Origin: Phalacrocorax aristotelis
Lineage: Eukaryota > Chordata > Aves > Suliformes > Phalacrocoracidae
DNA: 64,000 nucleotides
Assembly (NCBI RefSeq): GCF_949628215.1
Contig: NC_134283.1
Span: 30,172,975 to 30,236,974, forward strand
Direction: 5' to 3'
Made by a program: the position numbers and the translations under genes. How positions within the stretch are numbered: the stretch's first letter is position 1; each line of letters starts with the position of its first letter. Below are positions 10,028-22,200 of the stretch, in pieces. Under the pieces are notes generated by a model. The model was not told the DNA's origin. It was given only the letters and a program-made list of their open reading frames with translations, and ran no database searches.

Positions 10028-12988
10028 GTATGTTTCCCAGTGGGCTCCCTGACTGCAGAGATTAATTAGCTCCCCTGAGACCATTCAGCTAGCTTGACAC
10101 ATCAGCTCAGTTGAAGCTGTTGTTCAAGGAGGAGTTGAAAGATGATTGCATGGGACATAATGCTGTTTCTCCTCAAAACAGAACTGCTTTGTAACAAACA
10201 AAATTAGGAGCACTCTTCTTCATCTGTATTTTTGTGTTTTTCAGAGAGAATTGGCTTTGATAACCAGCCATATTTACATGTTCCTGGAGCTACTGGACAT
10301 CAGTGTAGCACTTGCATGGAAACTTATCTACTGCTCTTATATGAGCAGCAGCACTGCCATGTTGAAGGTAACGCTCCTACTCATGTATTTTAGCAATATG
10401 ATAAACATATGGCTTTTGGAGGGAAAAACATCACTTTTCAGGGTTTTTTTTAATATATTTTTGATGTTTTAATGTATACTATTAAAGAAGCCATTAAACT
10501 AGGACCTGTAACTAAAATATATTTAAAACACTGCTGATCCTTACAGATCTATAGCCTGATTTACAAACATATTTACTGATTGATGCCGCTTGAAAAAAGA
10601 ATTTGGGCTACAAGAACTCTGAGTATTTTTGTCTATAAAGATTCTTGATTATTTCTTTCTTAGAATGTTTTGTATTGAGATGCAGCTATCTTCATGTGCC
10701 ACTGTGGACACTGTGTTCCATGATTGCAATTTTTAAATGTCAAAAAGCTGCTCTCATCTTACCACAAAGACATCCAGACCTAAAGTGGTCCAAATAGGTT
10801 ACTACTTGCTTTCCTTCTGCCATACTAAAACTGCAAATATTTGAAGCCTTCACTGGCAGACAGTGTGGCTTGAGTAATGTTAAATAAGTAATGAGTTCCT
10901 ACGTATGTCTGAAGTATATTGCTGCTGAACCCCTGGGGCAGCTTCACTGTCATTGACCTTTTTAGAAACACCTTGCCTGGGTTCTTATTCCACAGTTTCC
11001 TTGTTCTGTGTCCTGGGTCTGCAACAGTGGAGCCTGTGACCCTTCAGCCCTGGCTCTAGAACTAGGGAGGGCGTTGAAACCCAAACCATGCTAGCAATTT
11101 GGGGTTTCGCAGCACAGATCCGGGCAGCCAGGGATCCCTTGTACCACAGCCTCAGGGTTGTTCCACCTAGCCATGGGATCAGCTGCAGAACCTGGGGTCC
11201 TGCAATACAAGGTGCTCTGTTAGTTGAGAACATGGAGCTTTTAGGGTCCTTTGTGCCCCATCTGCAACTCAAGAAATTTTGCTAAACAGTTACACTGTGA
11301 ACAAAATTTTTTGTAATCATCAATATTTACCAAAAAAAAACCCAAACCAAAACCCAAAAAAACCCCACTAGGTTTAAGCAAAATGAAGCTACAGCAAGGT
11401 AACATAAATGTGAGACTCACTTATCTGCCAAAGCCAAACCAGCTTGTTGATCAGATAATTGCAGGTGGCTTAGGAGAAGTGTACAGAGGAGCAACATTAG
11501 ATGCAAAGTTTGCAATAATGATGAGGATACAATAGAGAGCTGTTAGCATTAAGATCTACTAAATCTGTTGTCACAGTCAATATGCAGGAAATGTAATTAA
11601 TCTGCATGGCAATTTACTCTGTGATTCGTATTTATTTTAAGGGCCAAGCTTGTTGTGGAGCGTTTTACTGGATTAGGCAAAGTAATCAAAAATCATTCTG
11701 TGCTGGTATTTACTTTATGCATGATAATGGTTTGCACAGATTATGAATGGTGTTTAATATTCACTTTGAAGCTGCTGCTTCACTATTCTGCCTACATGTG
11801 AACTTTCTACCACTTTGACCCCTCCTGTAGGTGGTTAGTGCCTCTCGCATCCTGATTACTCTACCTGCACAAATGCTTAAGTGATCATTTATTACTTTGA
11901 TTCAGTCAGAGTGAACCAGGCTCAAGAAAAATGCTACTAAGACTTGCTAACATTAACCTAGTTTGTGCTGAATCAGTCTTGGGGTGAGTATGATGGGAGA
12001 CTTCAGTGTGCAGATGCATCATACTTTGTGACAGACTGGAGAGCTGGGGGACAGAACCTTCCCCATTTTATCAGTGGCCAGCGACAGCCAGCACATGCTG
12101 CCCTGTGAAACCATTTTGTAAGTGAGAGGAAAAATTTGGTGTGGCTATTACAAACCATTGCTGCTTTTTGTAAACAGTGGGAGACTTCTAAAGCACACAC
12201 CAAAAAAATCTAAACGGCTGCAGCCTCTTGATGCAGTGATGAACACTCTTTCAATGCTCAGTAAACAATCAACAATATAAACGTCTGGTTATTGTTTACC
12301 TAGTTTTCCAAATGTAGCTTGAGCTTCTTAGTTCTTTCATCATGTATGAAAAAATATTTTAAAAAGGAAACTGTGGGACACTGTGCAAAATACCATAAAA
12401 AGAGTCTGCAAATACCTTAGTTTTCATTCGTGCCTGCCTTATAAAGCAAACATCTAAGACTGTAATGTTCTTACAAAGTGGAAGAGTAAAGCTAGACCAC
12501 AAGGCTTAAAGATTTGCATTTAACTGTAGGATTCTGGAATGCCTGACCTTCCAGATGATAAACTGATGAGAGCTTAAATGTTACTCCTGTTCAAAGATGA
12601 TACCAAGTGGTGTGGTGCAGGTATCTGTAAAGGAAAATCACATTCTGGTCCTGCCAGTATTTACTTCTCCAGGAAGCAGCAATGCTGACTTTGCCAGATA
12701 CATTCTGAATTACAATGCACTAACCTTTCTCTCATGATGGGATGCATTATGAAATTCTTCACTGTTTAGTAGTGTCAATAGTTTCTTTGTTGCTTCATGT
12801 GAAAGCATTCCCAGGTGAGGAAACTCATGAACTTCTTCCCAGTAGGTTTGCCAATTCATAACCGCCAGTTTATGGTACTTTACCGCTATCCTTACAACTG
12901 TTTCCAATGGATCTTGGAAACAGCCGACCCAGACGTATGTGGGGGGTTTTTGCCTCAGTACCCACACCTCCAGATCTGCAAAGTATGA
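9955..12988 (+). CDS. Candidate three-exon gene downstream of FOXI1, product unknown
   Basis: Not recognised. Predicted join(9955..10027, 10245..10367, 12843..12988), 113 aa. Seen: exon 1 follows TTGCTTCCCAG, opens with ATG (MPSAKYHFRR) and ends at donor AAAG|GTATGT in phase 1. Exon 2 follows the strong acceptor TTTTTGTGTTTTTCAG, stays open for 41 codons, and ends at GAAG|GTAACG, again phase 1. Exon 3 follows ACTTCTTCCCAG, is open in the required phase, and stops at TGA 12986-12988. The protein is Tyr/His/Gln-rich with a CxxC (Cys45, Cys48) and no obvious signal peptide or membrane segment. Several CpGs lie in exons 1 and 3 in an otherwise CpG-poor area. Against it: no homologue is recalled, exon 3 was chosen after scanning several acceptors, exon 2 is also open in another frame, and no AATAAA lies soon after the stop. 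It could be a small lineage-specific protein, part of a longer gene, or a non-coding transcript. Confidence 0.35.
10245..10367 (+). CDS. Candidate gene, exon 2
   Basis: A 123-bp segment, phase 1 to phase 1, reading ERIGFDNQPYLHVPGATGH and then a CxxC. It has the best acceptor of the three exons and a good donor. A second frame is open across it too (the start of a hydrophobic 73-codon frame at 10251-10472), which weakens a purely ORF-based argument. Confidence 0.38.
10368..12842. other. Putative second intron of the candidate gene
   Basis: About 2.5 kb. It holds a locally GC-richer piece at about 10990-11280, open on both strands but not supported as coding, a C/A-only tract at 11331-11366, and an AT-rich stretch at about 11560-11765 rich in TAAT cores. 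A further segment near 12013-12100 could be spliced in phase after exon 2 and would end at a stop, but its acceptor is weak. Confidence 0.35.
11331..11366 (+). repeat. C/A-only low-complexity tract
   Basis: A run of A and C only (AAACCCAAACC type). The complementary strand carries G runs of 3, 2, 3 and 4 separated by T, so it might fold into a G-quadruplex. Similar tracts lie at 18117-18143, 26597-26660, 28060-28089 and 62580-62622. Confidence 0.7.
12843..12988 (+). CDS. Candidate gene, exon 3 (terminal)
   Basis: Reads GLPIHNRQFMVLYRYPYNCF and continues to QICKV-stop. The acceptor is a tandem CAGTAG, and both AGs keep the frame, so one residue may be optional. If the weak AAA|GTATGA donor at 12982 were used, the gene would continue. 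The minus strand is also open here (129 codons, 12710-13099), which I take as the antisense shadow. Confidence 0.3.
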
Positions 12989-15208
12989 ACCAAGAGCCTG
13001 CTGTATAGTTTCATAACCTCTACCTTTCCCTGCTTTAAGTGCTGACAGCTGCAAGAACCTATACTGCTGTAGTCCTGGAGGTATTGTTGTCAAGTACACC
13101 TCGCTTGATACTTGTCATGTGCTAGAAACCTGCGGGGTTGTTGGTATCTTCACAGAAAGACACTTAAGTTTTTCTTATTTACCTTGTGGATCTAGTTTTA
13201 AGGTGGTAAGAACTTTCATCTACCCAAATGACCCTTCCTGAGTGGACTTGCAGAATATAATGCCTGCTGATGTCTTGTGTGAATTAATTTGCAGAATAGC
13301 ACTCTCAACCTAATTTTTGCATGTCTTGTGTTGGATAAATTGCAATACAAATTATGCTTTACCTCAGCTTGGTTTTCATTCTTTTTGAATCCTAAAAGCA
13401 TTCCTCTCCCAATCTCTTTGCAGCAAACTATAGTTTTAGTCTTGTGCAGCTTATGATATCCATTGTTCATTAAGAAGCAAGGCAGCAAGTCAAGCTGCAC
13501 AGTTATAACCTTTTTGCTAGAACAGATGTACCCATTTTATTTGTAATCCCATGGGCTCACATCTTTGACAACCAAGGAATGGGAGGTATTATAGGTATAT
13601 ATTCTTCTCTGAGTCAAAAAGATCAGTGTCAGCAGGTAGAGACACAATCCGAAACTAATGGAATGCCATATAACCAAGCGCCTAATCATTTTGGTACCAG
13701 TTAAAAGTTTGTGATCTGTATAATTGAATTGCCTGTACTGTCCTTGACGTACCTTACCTTACCTAACAGTATTCTAGCTCCTTGGATGGGTTTCCAGATT
13801 TAAGTTGAGGAGCTGTGCTTATTAACGTCATGTCTTTAAAATGTAACATGGCATTGCTTTCACCTGTTAAACACGTTTTGTACCAGGTGCAACTGTAGTT
13901 CACTGGCAGATGAAGTGGGGAATGTAAATGATTTAAATATTATAGTGGGCATGTAGGATTGTCATAGTAGACTCAAACAGACCCACAGTTAGTAGGGCGG
14001 CACATTCACACAACAGCCAGAGCCAAAAGTCACAAGGGAAAATACAGGAGGCAGTGCAAGATTCGCTACCTCAGGTCATACAACCATAGGACCAGGAATC
14101 TAGGAAATTCTGTATGCATTTTGCTTACAGGAAAATTAATTGCTTATGCAGTGTAAGGTGAATGCATTTAAAATGGAAATGATTGCCAAAACAAATAGTG
14201 AATTCTGTCTGCTGCATGGTTTCTCAACGTTGGAAGTGGTCCTTCATTTCTGCTAAATGTTTCAGCGTCAATCTGAAGGGAGCACCCTAACCCTAGGATG
14301 ACAGAAGCTTTCTGCATTTAATGCAGAAATATGCTTTTACTATGTAACACAGACTGCCAGCAATATTCTTCAAATATTGGGCATGTTTTGGTTAGGTTAC
14401 TGCCCTGAACTGTTAGTACTGCGCTCATTCAATCCTTTCCAGGCAAAAATCTCTCCTGCTGCCTCCTAGTTACTAGTAATGACTTACAGTAATTAGTTCC
14501 CCTTGCTTCTGTACCTCTGACAGATTACAGAAGATAAGGTAAGCAGGTGTTAGCATCAAACTCTGCATGTGTTGTTCCAAGAGGTAAACAGGGCTAAACT
14601 TGGGCATGCTAATTCTTTCCATAAAGAGCTGTCAGAAGCTCTGATGTAACTATATGCCACATCAGGAAAGTTTTTGAAATTGTGTAGGTGCCCTATGATA
14701 CCAGCATGTCCAGCTGGACTAGTAAGATGCTTTTATTCCTGCAGTGCCACCAGTTGCAGAAGCAATCTGCTCAACATTGTAATGCCAAAAGTTTCATGGC
14801 AACATTACGCATATAGTAGCTAATTATATGTTGCCCAATAAATGACCTGACGTGTGCTTCCAGGGAGCACATTGAAAGAGAGGGATAACATCTGTGTCAT
14901 CAGGGAAAGCTTTTCATACATTCTGCTTGCAGGTTCATCTAGGACTCAGATTTTCCCTCTGTCAGTCTGTCCCACAAAGCAATAGAGGTTGCTTGGACTG
15001 CAGCACCATGAGAGGTACAAAGCTGGTGCGTTTATTTCTTTCTGTTGCCTTTGTAGAGGTGTAGATTTGTTGTGGCAAAGTATCAGTGCCACAGAGCAGT
15101 AGGGTAATACTGATGTGCCTTACAGCTCAGTAGCTATTTTTTATGCTGCTGTTTGACCAATGTGTTCTGACATGAGCAGCCAACTGTTTGCTAGTTCATG
15201 ACGAGAGT

Positions 15209-15233
15209 TTTGCATGCAAACTTGCATGCAAAT
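15209..15233. promoter_or_regulatory. Repeated TTGCATGCAA palindrome with a perfect octamer motif
   Basis: TTTGCATGCAAA (15209-15220, perfect palindrome) is followed after one base by TTGCATGCAA (15222-15231), which runs into the POU octamer ATGCAAAT (15226-15233). POU-domain proteins bind this octamer (established). A role as an enhancer for FOXI1 or any other gene is inference. Confidence 0.35.
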
Positions 15234-18116
15234 CAGGCTTAATTTATTATGTTTCCCTCCAATGAGAGTGGAGGGAAAAAAAACAAACACCTTTTAGCTT
15301 TGGCAATATATTTTCCTATGAATAGGGCAGCTATTAAATGATTTATGGAAAGAATGCTAAGAATGCAAGAAGTTCAAAGAAGGTGGAGCGGTATATTTTT
15401 TTTTCACTTGTCAGCTGGGAACCTGATTATTTAGTGCTGGTATCACCTAACTCAACCTAAACCATCACACCCATAAGACATACCTGCATTTCACTGTATC
15501 AAAAGTGGGAAGATCTCTAATTACAGATCTTACTCTTATTTAATTAAAAAAAAAAGTTTAGCACAATTCTTGTGTGGAAGGAGAAAGGATGCAGGGTTTG
15601 ATAATTACTCAGACTCCCTGCCTGTTGCTTTGTAGGCTTCTGTAGGGGACAGTGTGGCTTCAGCTGCAAATGAGGCTATTCTGAGATCCTTCCCTACCCT
15701 AGGCCTGCCACGACTGTGAATAGTCCTGTTTAGCTCAGATACGAGGAATTCCCCTGGACCTGCTCTTTGATTTTGGCACTGGAAACAAGTGTTCCTTGGC
15801 CAGACTGGGGATGTCTCTGGGACGCTCAAACTTCTTTAGCCCCTGAACTTGCATGATGATTTGCCTCCTGTAGTGAAATAGGTAACAATTCAACAAAGAT
15901 GAGGGTTTTAGGGTCTGTTGTTGTTGTTCAGACAATATTATGTAATTTAATAGAAAATCATACAACCAGAAAATTCTACAGGATGAGTTAAAATTAATAC
16001 TAATAAGCTGGCCTTAACACAGATCTTTGAGTTAAATTGGATGGACCTACTTTAATGAGCAATAAAATGAGCATTATTTTTCATTTAACTTTATTGGGTT
16101 AATTCCTATGCAATTCTATCAGGTTGACAACACAAGCATGCAGGCTAAATGAGAAATATGTCTCTTTATGTGAACTGAATCACACTTGCGGAAGATGGTG
16201 AAAAACATGTGGCCTGCATCCAAATGCAAATATTGAAAACAACCAGCTCCTGGGATGCTACATGATCCTTACTCTTTCCCATCAAATATTTAATCTCTCT
16301 GCCTCTCTGTAACAGGACAAATTTAGGGTAAAATTTATCTGATACTTTTCTTGTCACCTATAGAAAACTTACCAGGTCGCCACAGGGTTAGGCTTGTGTC
16401 TTCTAAAATCCCAGATTCTTTGATAGGACTAGCATGCCTATTTAATTGTTTCTCTGAAAAAGTATCTCACTTTGCGCTGAAAGTCGCCTCCGTTCATAGT
16501 AGACAGCATACAGAGTTACAGCTCTAACAGATGCTACATACTGAGACTGTTTTAACTTATACGTCGTCTCACATACAACCTCATTAGTAAACAGGTGATG
16601 TTCACTTCTTATTTGGTCTAAGCACTGTTTTATCGTTCCCAGATTTCTGGATTCCTGTAGATATCCTTAGATTTCTAAGGAAAAATGCAAAGCTTACAAA
16701 ACCTGAACGTTTTTCCAAGACCACAAAATCATCTCCTGTTCTGCTTGGAAGTGGCAAATATGAGCTAACTCTGGCTAGTTACGGAGCAAGATACTCTTCA
16801 AATCCTGTCTCCATGCACCTTAAGAAGATATGTGATAAGCAATCATGCAGAGCAGTCATAGTTTTCCTGCTATACCATGTATCCTTCAGTATTTTTAACC
16901 CACTTTGGTATGAAATGGATGCAGCCAAAGAGCATGGCAACCTGTAATCTTTTCCCCACAGGCAAGCATAGGAGAATGTAAGGCACCTGCAGGTTTGCTT
17001 GCAATATGTTATTTCTCATTTTTTTATAGAATGTTATTTGAAGCAAATATTTTAAATTTATGCAATTTTGGCTGTTACTATTTATACAAACAAATATGCA
17101 AAGAGACATGGCCTTTTATGCCCTGGAAAATTAGTAAGGTAGCCCTTAAGTGTTGAAAGCCCTCAGGCTACTGTCAGTCAGGACTCTTTTTTCTCTCCAT
17201 CGAAGTGTATTTAATATACCTAACTGTGCAGAAGGGGAGAAATAAGTTCATAGCTGTGGAAAAACCTGTTGATGATTACTAATAAGAAAATGAAGCAGTC
17301 AAGCAGGCTGTGGATAGCATAGGCCAGGTCTACCTAAACAATAGCAAAGCTAGAAATGCAGTGACAGAAACATGAAAATTCTGGAACATGAGTGAACAGA
17401 AGCCATCAGTTGTGGTCAGATTACTCCTTTAATACTGCTGTTATTTCTTTGTTGTCATGTGGGACAGGTGACGGCTAGAATGGCCTGTTATCCCAAATAA
17501 CTGCTTAGAGAGAGGAGTAACGTCAACAAACATGAGAGGAAGGGCTAACCTAATTCTTGGAGCATGAATTCAGAGCACCAGTCAGCAAACAGAAAGTCTG
17601 CAACTTGAAAATTTTTCAAGTTTTTGTTTTAGACACGAGTGACAGCAGTATATAACTACCTCCTGTAAACTGTGAACATTAATGTTACAGTGGTTTCTGC
17701 ATGGGTTTTAGAGTTCCTGAAGCGGTTAGGGTGTCATTATTCTTATATATGTGATCCAACAGTAAAGTTGTCCACTGTATTACTACATTTTTACAATATA
17801 TTTATTGAGATTATTAATCTGCTGACTAGTTTGGGTTTGCAGATTATATTTCGAAAGGACATTTTTCACTTAAAATTTATAAAAAGGTTTGGTATTAGGT
17901 TTCAGCGGGCAGTTATGTACAGAACACACAGGTCTGTGTACTGCGTGCAGAGAATTCTGCAAATATGTACAGGCTGGATTTGAAAGCAGTTAAAAGTAAA
18001 GCAGTTAAGCAAGTGCTAAGCTTTAAGTACTCCTGAAATTCTATGAAAATTAAGCTTAAGCCCCAGTATACAGTCTCCAAGTTGTGTTTGTTGAACTCAG
18101 TGTTTTTCCCAGTAAG

Positions 18117-18143
18117 GAAAAAAACCAACCCAAAACAAAAACC
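18117..18143 (+). repeat. C/A-only low-complexity tract
   Basis: AAAACCAACCCAAAACAAAA-type sequence of A and C only, similar to the tracts at 11331 and 26597. Confidence 0.6.
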
Positions 18144-18490
18144 AAGAGCATTCCCTGTCTCCATTCACTGCTTTGCACTGCTTTGCGCATGAGCTGGAGG
18201 ATTTAAAGGCAGGATCAGAACTTTGTGGAGCAAGGGTGAGACTGAATGGGTAGGGACTAGGAAATAACTCAAGAACTCCTTTAACTAACATTGCCACCAA
18301 GTCACAAAGTTTCATCCATGGTCTCACATAATTCCAGGCAAATTCTATATTTAGCTGAACTACTCTATGGGACATTTTCATCATAGTCCAAGAAAGAATA
18401 TATGAAAATTTTAAACTGTTTCAAATTCTTAAATGTTTTAAAAATAGGTGTGTGTTCAGGGAAGGGAGACAGGCTGCATCATATACTTAG

Positions 18491-19266
18491 TATCATAGAA
18501 TCATAGAATGGTTTAGGTTGGAAGGGACCTTTAGAGGTCCCTAGTCCAAGCTCCCCGCAGTGAGCAGGGACATCTTCAACTAGATCAGGTTGCTCAGAGC
18601 CCCGTCCAACCTGACCTGGAATGTTTCCAGGGATGGGGCATCTGCCACCTCTCTGGGCAACCTGTCCCAGTGTTTCACCACCCTCATTGTAAAATATTTT
18701 TTCCTTGTATCCAGTCTAAATCTACCCTCCTTTAGTTTAAAGCCATTACCCCTTGTCCTGTCACAACAGGCCTTGCTAAAGAGGTTACCCCCATCCTTCC
18801 TCTAGTCCCTCTTTAAGTACTGGAAAGCTGCAATAAGGTCTCCCTTCAGCCTTCTTTTCTCTAGGCTCAACAACCCCAACTCTCTCAGCCTGTCCTCATA
18901 GAAGAGGTGCTCCAGCCCTTGGATCATTTTTGTGGCCCTCCTCTGAACCTGCTCCAACAAATCCATGTCCTTCTTGTGCTGAGGGCTCCAGAGCTGGATG
19001 CAGCACTCCAGGTGGGGTCTCATCAGAGCAGAGGGGCAGAATCACCTCCCTCGACCTGCTGGCCACGCTTCTTTTGATGCAGCCCAGGGTACGGTTGGCC
19101 TTCTGGGCTGCGAGTGCACATTGTTGGCTCATGTCCAGCTTTTTGTTCACCAGTAACCCCAAGTCCTTCTCTGCAGGGCTGCTCTTGATCCCTTCATCCC
19201 CCAGCCTGTATTGATACCAGTGTTTGCCCCAATCCAGGTGCAGGACCCTGCACTTGACCTTGTTGA
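18491..19266 (-). mobile_element. CR1 LINE retrotransposon, 5'-truncated, 3' end at the left
   Basis: On the plus strand it opens with TATCATAGAATCATAGAATG followed by GGTTGGAAGGGACC, the complement of the CR1 3' end with its 8-bp ATTCTATG repeats, so the element runs on the minus strand. It holds the complement of the 3' end of ORF2. Minus-strand fragments at 18802-19023 ([36 protein letters not shown]) match the end of the CR1 reverse-transcriptase protein. An adjoining fragment (18896-19162) is in another frame, so the copy is frameshifted and inactive. The 5' end stops near 19266, as is usual for CR1, and no target-site duplication is seen, also usual. It is a bird-type repeat and helps place the organism. 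Confidence 0.93.
18802..19162 (-). pseudogene. CR1 ORF2 (reverse transcriptase) C-terminal remnant
   Basis: Two overlapping minus-strand frames carry pieces of one protein: [13 protein letters not shown]-like residues in one frame and [20 protein letters not shown] in the other. The frame change near 19000-19020 shows decay. The catalytic part of the reverse transcriptase lies 5' of the truncation and is absent. Confidence 0.8.
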
Positions 19267-22200
19267 GTTGAGTACTTGCTCATTACTTCTTCCCAAAGCT
19301 GATGAACAAAGGAGTACGACTTACACTGAATGAGGGTTCATACCTGATATCAGAACAGCTTATACTCTAGGTTTACTCTGTCCTCTGGGTCTTTTGCAAG
19401 CTTTAACCATGTAATGTAGATGCACACTTGGGTTGAAAAGGAGTTGTTGTCGCTTTGGACTTTTCAGTTATTTTTAAGAGAGTGGGATAATTATATTGAT
19501 ACAATAGAGAAAATGAGCCATTTACAAATTAAAATTAAATACATGTGTAATTAAAGACAGATAATGGAACAGCCCAGTTTTAAAGGTTTCTTATGAAGCT
19601 GCATCAGAGTTGGTGAAAAGAGCCAGAAGTTACTACTCCTGGAAGCAGGCTTTTGCCAATTGCTGGTTATTATCTCCCAGTGTAGCTGAAGCTGCATTAC
19701 AGATTTAAAGTAGACTTGTGAAGTAAAGTGAATGTATCTGCTTGCACTCCACACAGTGAAATGCATTGACACCCACTTATGTTGCCGAGAGTTTCTGTGG
19801 AGTTCTAGAGCCTGGGAACCTCTAGGATTTCATTAACTGATAATTGTTGTAGACTAAATCTATTCCCTTTGTATGCACTGTGTGTTTTGCTTCCAAAGGA
19901 AGGAAAATTGTTTATAAAATTGTCTTCATTAGGCTTCCCTGTAAAATATAAATTTCCTGCAAATTATGCATTTATTTGCATTTTGTTGATTTGAAAACTG
20001 AGGTTTGGAATGAATGGACATACTGGAGGTGAGGCAGTAAGTTGGCACAGCCTGCATGAATGAAGTTTGAAATGTAATGTGAGAATTAACAGGGATTTTT
20101 CTTGTGCTGTGGGCATCTTTTTAAAGGCCCAAATTGGGCTTCTCTTGTCTATTCAATAGAGTAGCTTGGGACAGTACAGGGAAATCTATCATTTTTCTGC
20201 TGCTTGGTGTCTAGAAGGATTCAGGATCATCAACAGCAGAAGATTGAGGTTTTCCAGTCATGAGTCTGAGTTGTAGGAACCATTGCACTTCATAGTGGTG
20301 TTCAACTAGATACAATAAAGAACTTAGAGGAGTAAGATTTTGTTCGGAATTTCTCAGAATTATATACAATAGTTCTGGATCAGATTAACTTTCTTTTAGC
20401 AGTACATAATAGTGTGGTCCATATGTGTGGTACATCAGGGTTTATATGGCATCACTTGGAGTAGCAAGAGAATGGTCTGCTAATGTTAAAGTAATGGTCC
20501 TGATTCACTTATTTGTCTCAACATGCATTGAACAGAAATGAGACTGAAAGAAATTTAGAGCTGAGATCTCTAAATTTGACATGTATTGCTAGCAGACATT
20601 CTGAACAGTAAGTGTTCCTTCTGGGAAAGGCAAAGACATGATGTGATTTGACTAACACTCCTCTGAAGGATTATCTCAATTTCAAAAGATATCACAAAAA
20701 AAACAATTCACTAATGCTATGGATTCTGCTTAATAGTGGGTATTATTCTTCTGAAAAATTTAATATCCATTCATTCATGTAAGCCTTTTACGTTATTATG
20801 AACCCAGTATCTAAATGCTTTGCAGACCAACAGTCTGAAAGTAAGAACGATTCTCAATGACTTTTCCAATTGTCAAGGCTGTGCTAGAGATCTTGAAGAG
20901 ATTTCAAAACTGCCATGCCCACTTCTGATTGTGGGATCCCATTATCCCAAAACATATCCCCCAAGGCCTACCTGTTGATTTCTCCCATTTAAGAGTCTTT
21001 AAAATCCCTTCCCTTTTAGTCTGTACAGCAATGTTGTTACCATGACAGCTGACACAGAGAGGACAAGAAGGACATAGCATACCTGGGTTATTATGTGCTT
21101 GGATAAAAATTGTAACACAAAGCATTTCCCTGTACTGCACTCAAAGGTATTAGTAGAAACATCATCATCCCACTTGGCCCTAGACTCCTTATTGTATCTG
21201 TTTGATTATATCTTACAGCATGTAATTATCTCCTTGGTGCAGCCCCCTAAAGAAACAATAACCCCTTCTTACTTTCTCTGCAGAAAAGAGTTAACATGAA
21301 TTTCCAGCGAACGGACCTACTTAAACTGAATTGTGATGGCTCTTTAAAGAATTACATCAGACTTTTAATTACAAAATACGTATATGTATTTTAACATCAT
21401 TATAGATATTTTTAGATTCAGCAGAAGCTGTCTTCTTTTTAACCTTCTGCATCTGTCATTATTTAGTTAGAAAGCACTCCTATGATGGGCCAGAATTTAA
21501 CTGGCACTAATCATTCTGCAGTTACTTCTGATTTGTGCTGGTAAACGGGTGCACCCTACACTTGCCATGGTATAACAGGTGCATTTTGCAAGACTATAGT
21601 CCTTAATTAAATATGTTTCACATGCTAGTTGTAGGATAAAAGCAGAAGAGCTATGGAATAGCTGAATCCTGTTAGGACATTCCTCACATGTTGATGATGC
21701 ACATTTATAAAGAGGCTTTTCACTGGCTCAGTTGGCGATACAAACATAACTGCATTTGCAATTTCCCAGTGGCTATGGCATATAGTTTGTGACCGCATCA
21801 GTTCTGTTACCATGCAATTTGTAGCACTTCTGTAATAGAAGATCACTTAAGTAACAACAAGTGAAGACACTGGACGTTCAAATAAAATAACCTATTATAC
21901 CACTACAAACATAAACAGCACATGCAACCTCAGAATCCAAGCACAAAAAGATATGATCATGCATATTAATGATCTTAGAATGTAGAAAATTACAGTGAAG
22001 CATGCAAAAATAAACACTGTTTTAGTTATGCATTATTTTCATCATGAAAATCTCTTTATAAATCTGTAAAGTTGTGTTCTGAAATAATTTACTTCTGTTT
22101 AGATTATTTTTATCAGTTTAATATTGACTGAACAACCTAAAACCATTATGAAGTTAATATTTGTTGTGTTCAGTTTTACTTCTTGTTTCCTGTCTTGAAA

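Larger units (their letters stand above)
12989..18490. other. Intergenic, no gene recognised
   Basis: AT-rich. Notable points are a palindromic pair with an octamer motif at 15209-15233 and a CpG-bearing 74-codon minus-strand open frame at 16442-16666. The telomere-like sequence at 14284-14297 is only two units. Other open frames look random. Confidence 0.6.

Noticed and set aside
12013-12127. A segment that could be spliced in phase after candidate exon 2 and would end at a stop (DASYFVTDWRAGG...)
   Set aside because: Its acceptor lacks a pyrimidine tract, and the exon at 12843 has a better one. Kept only as an alternative.
14284-14297. CCCTAACCCTA, telomere-like sequence
   Set aside because: Only two units; expected by chance and not an interstitial telomere array.
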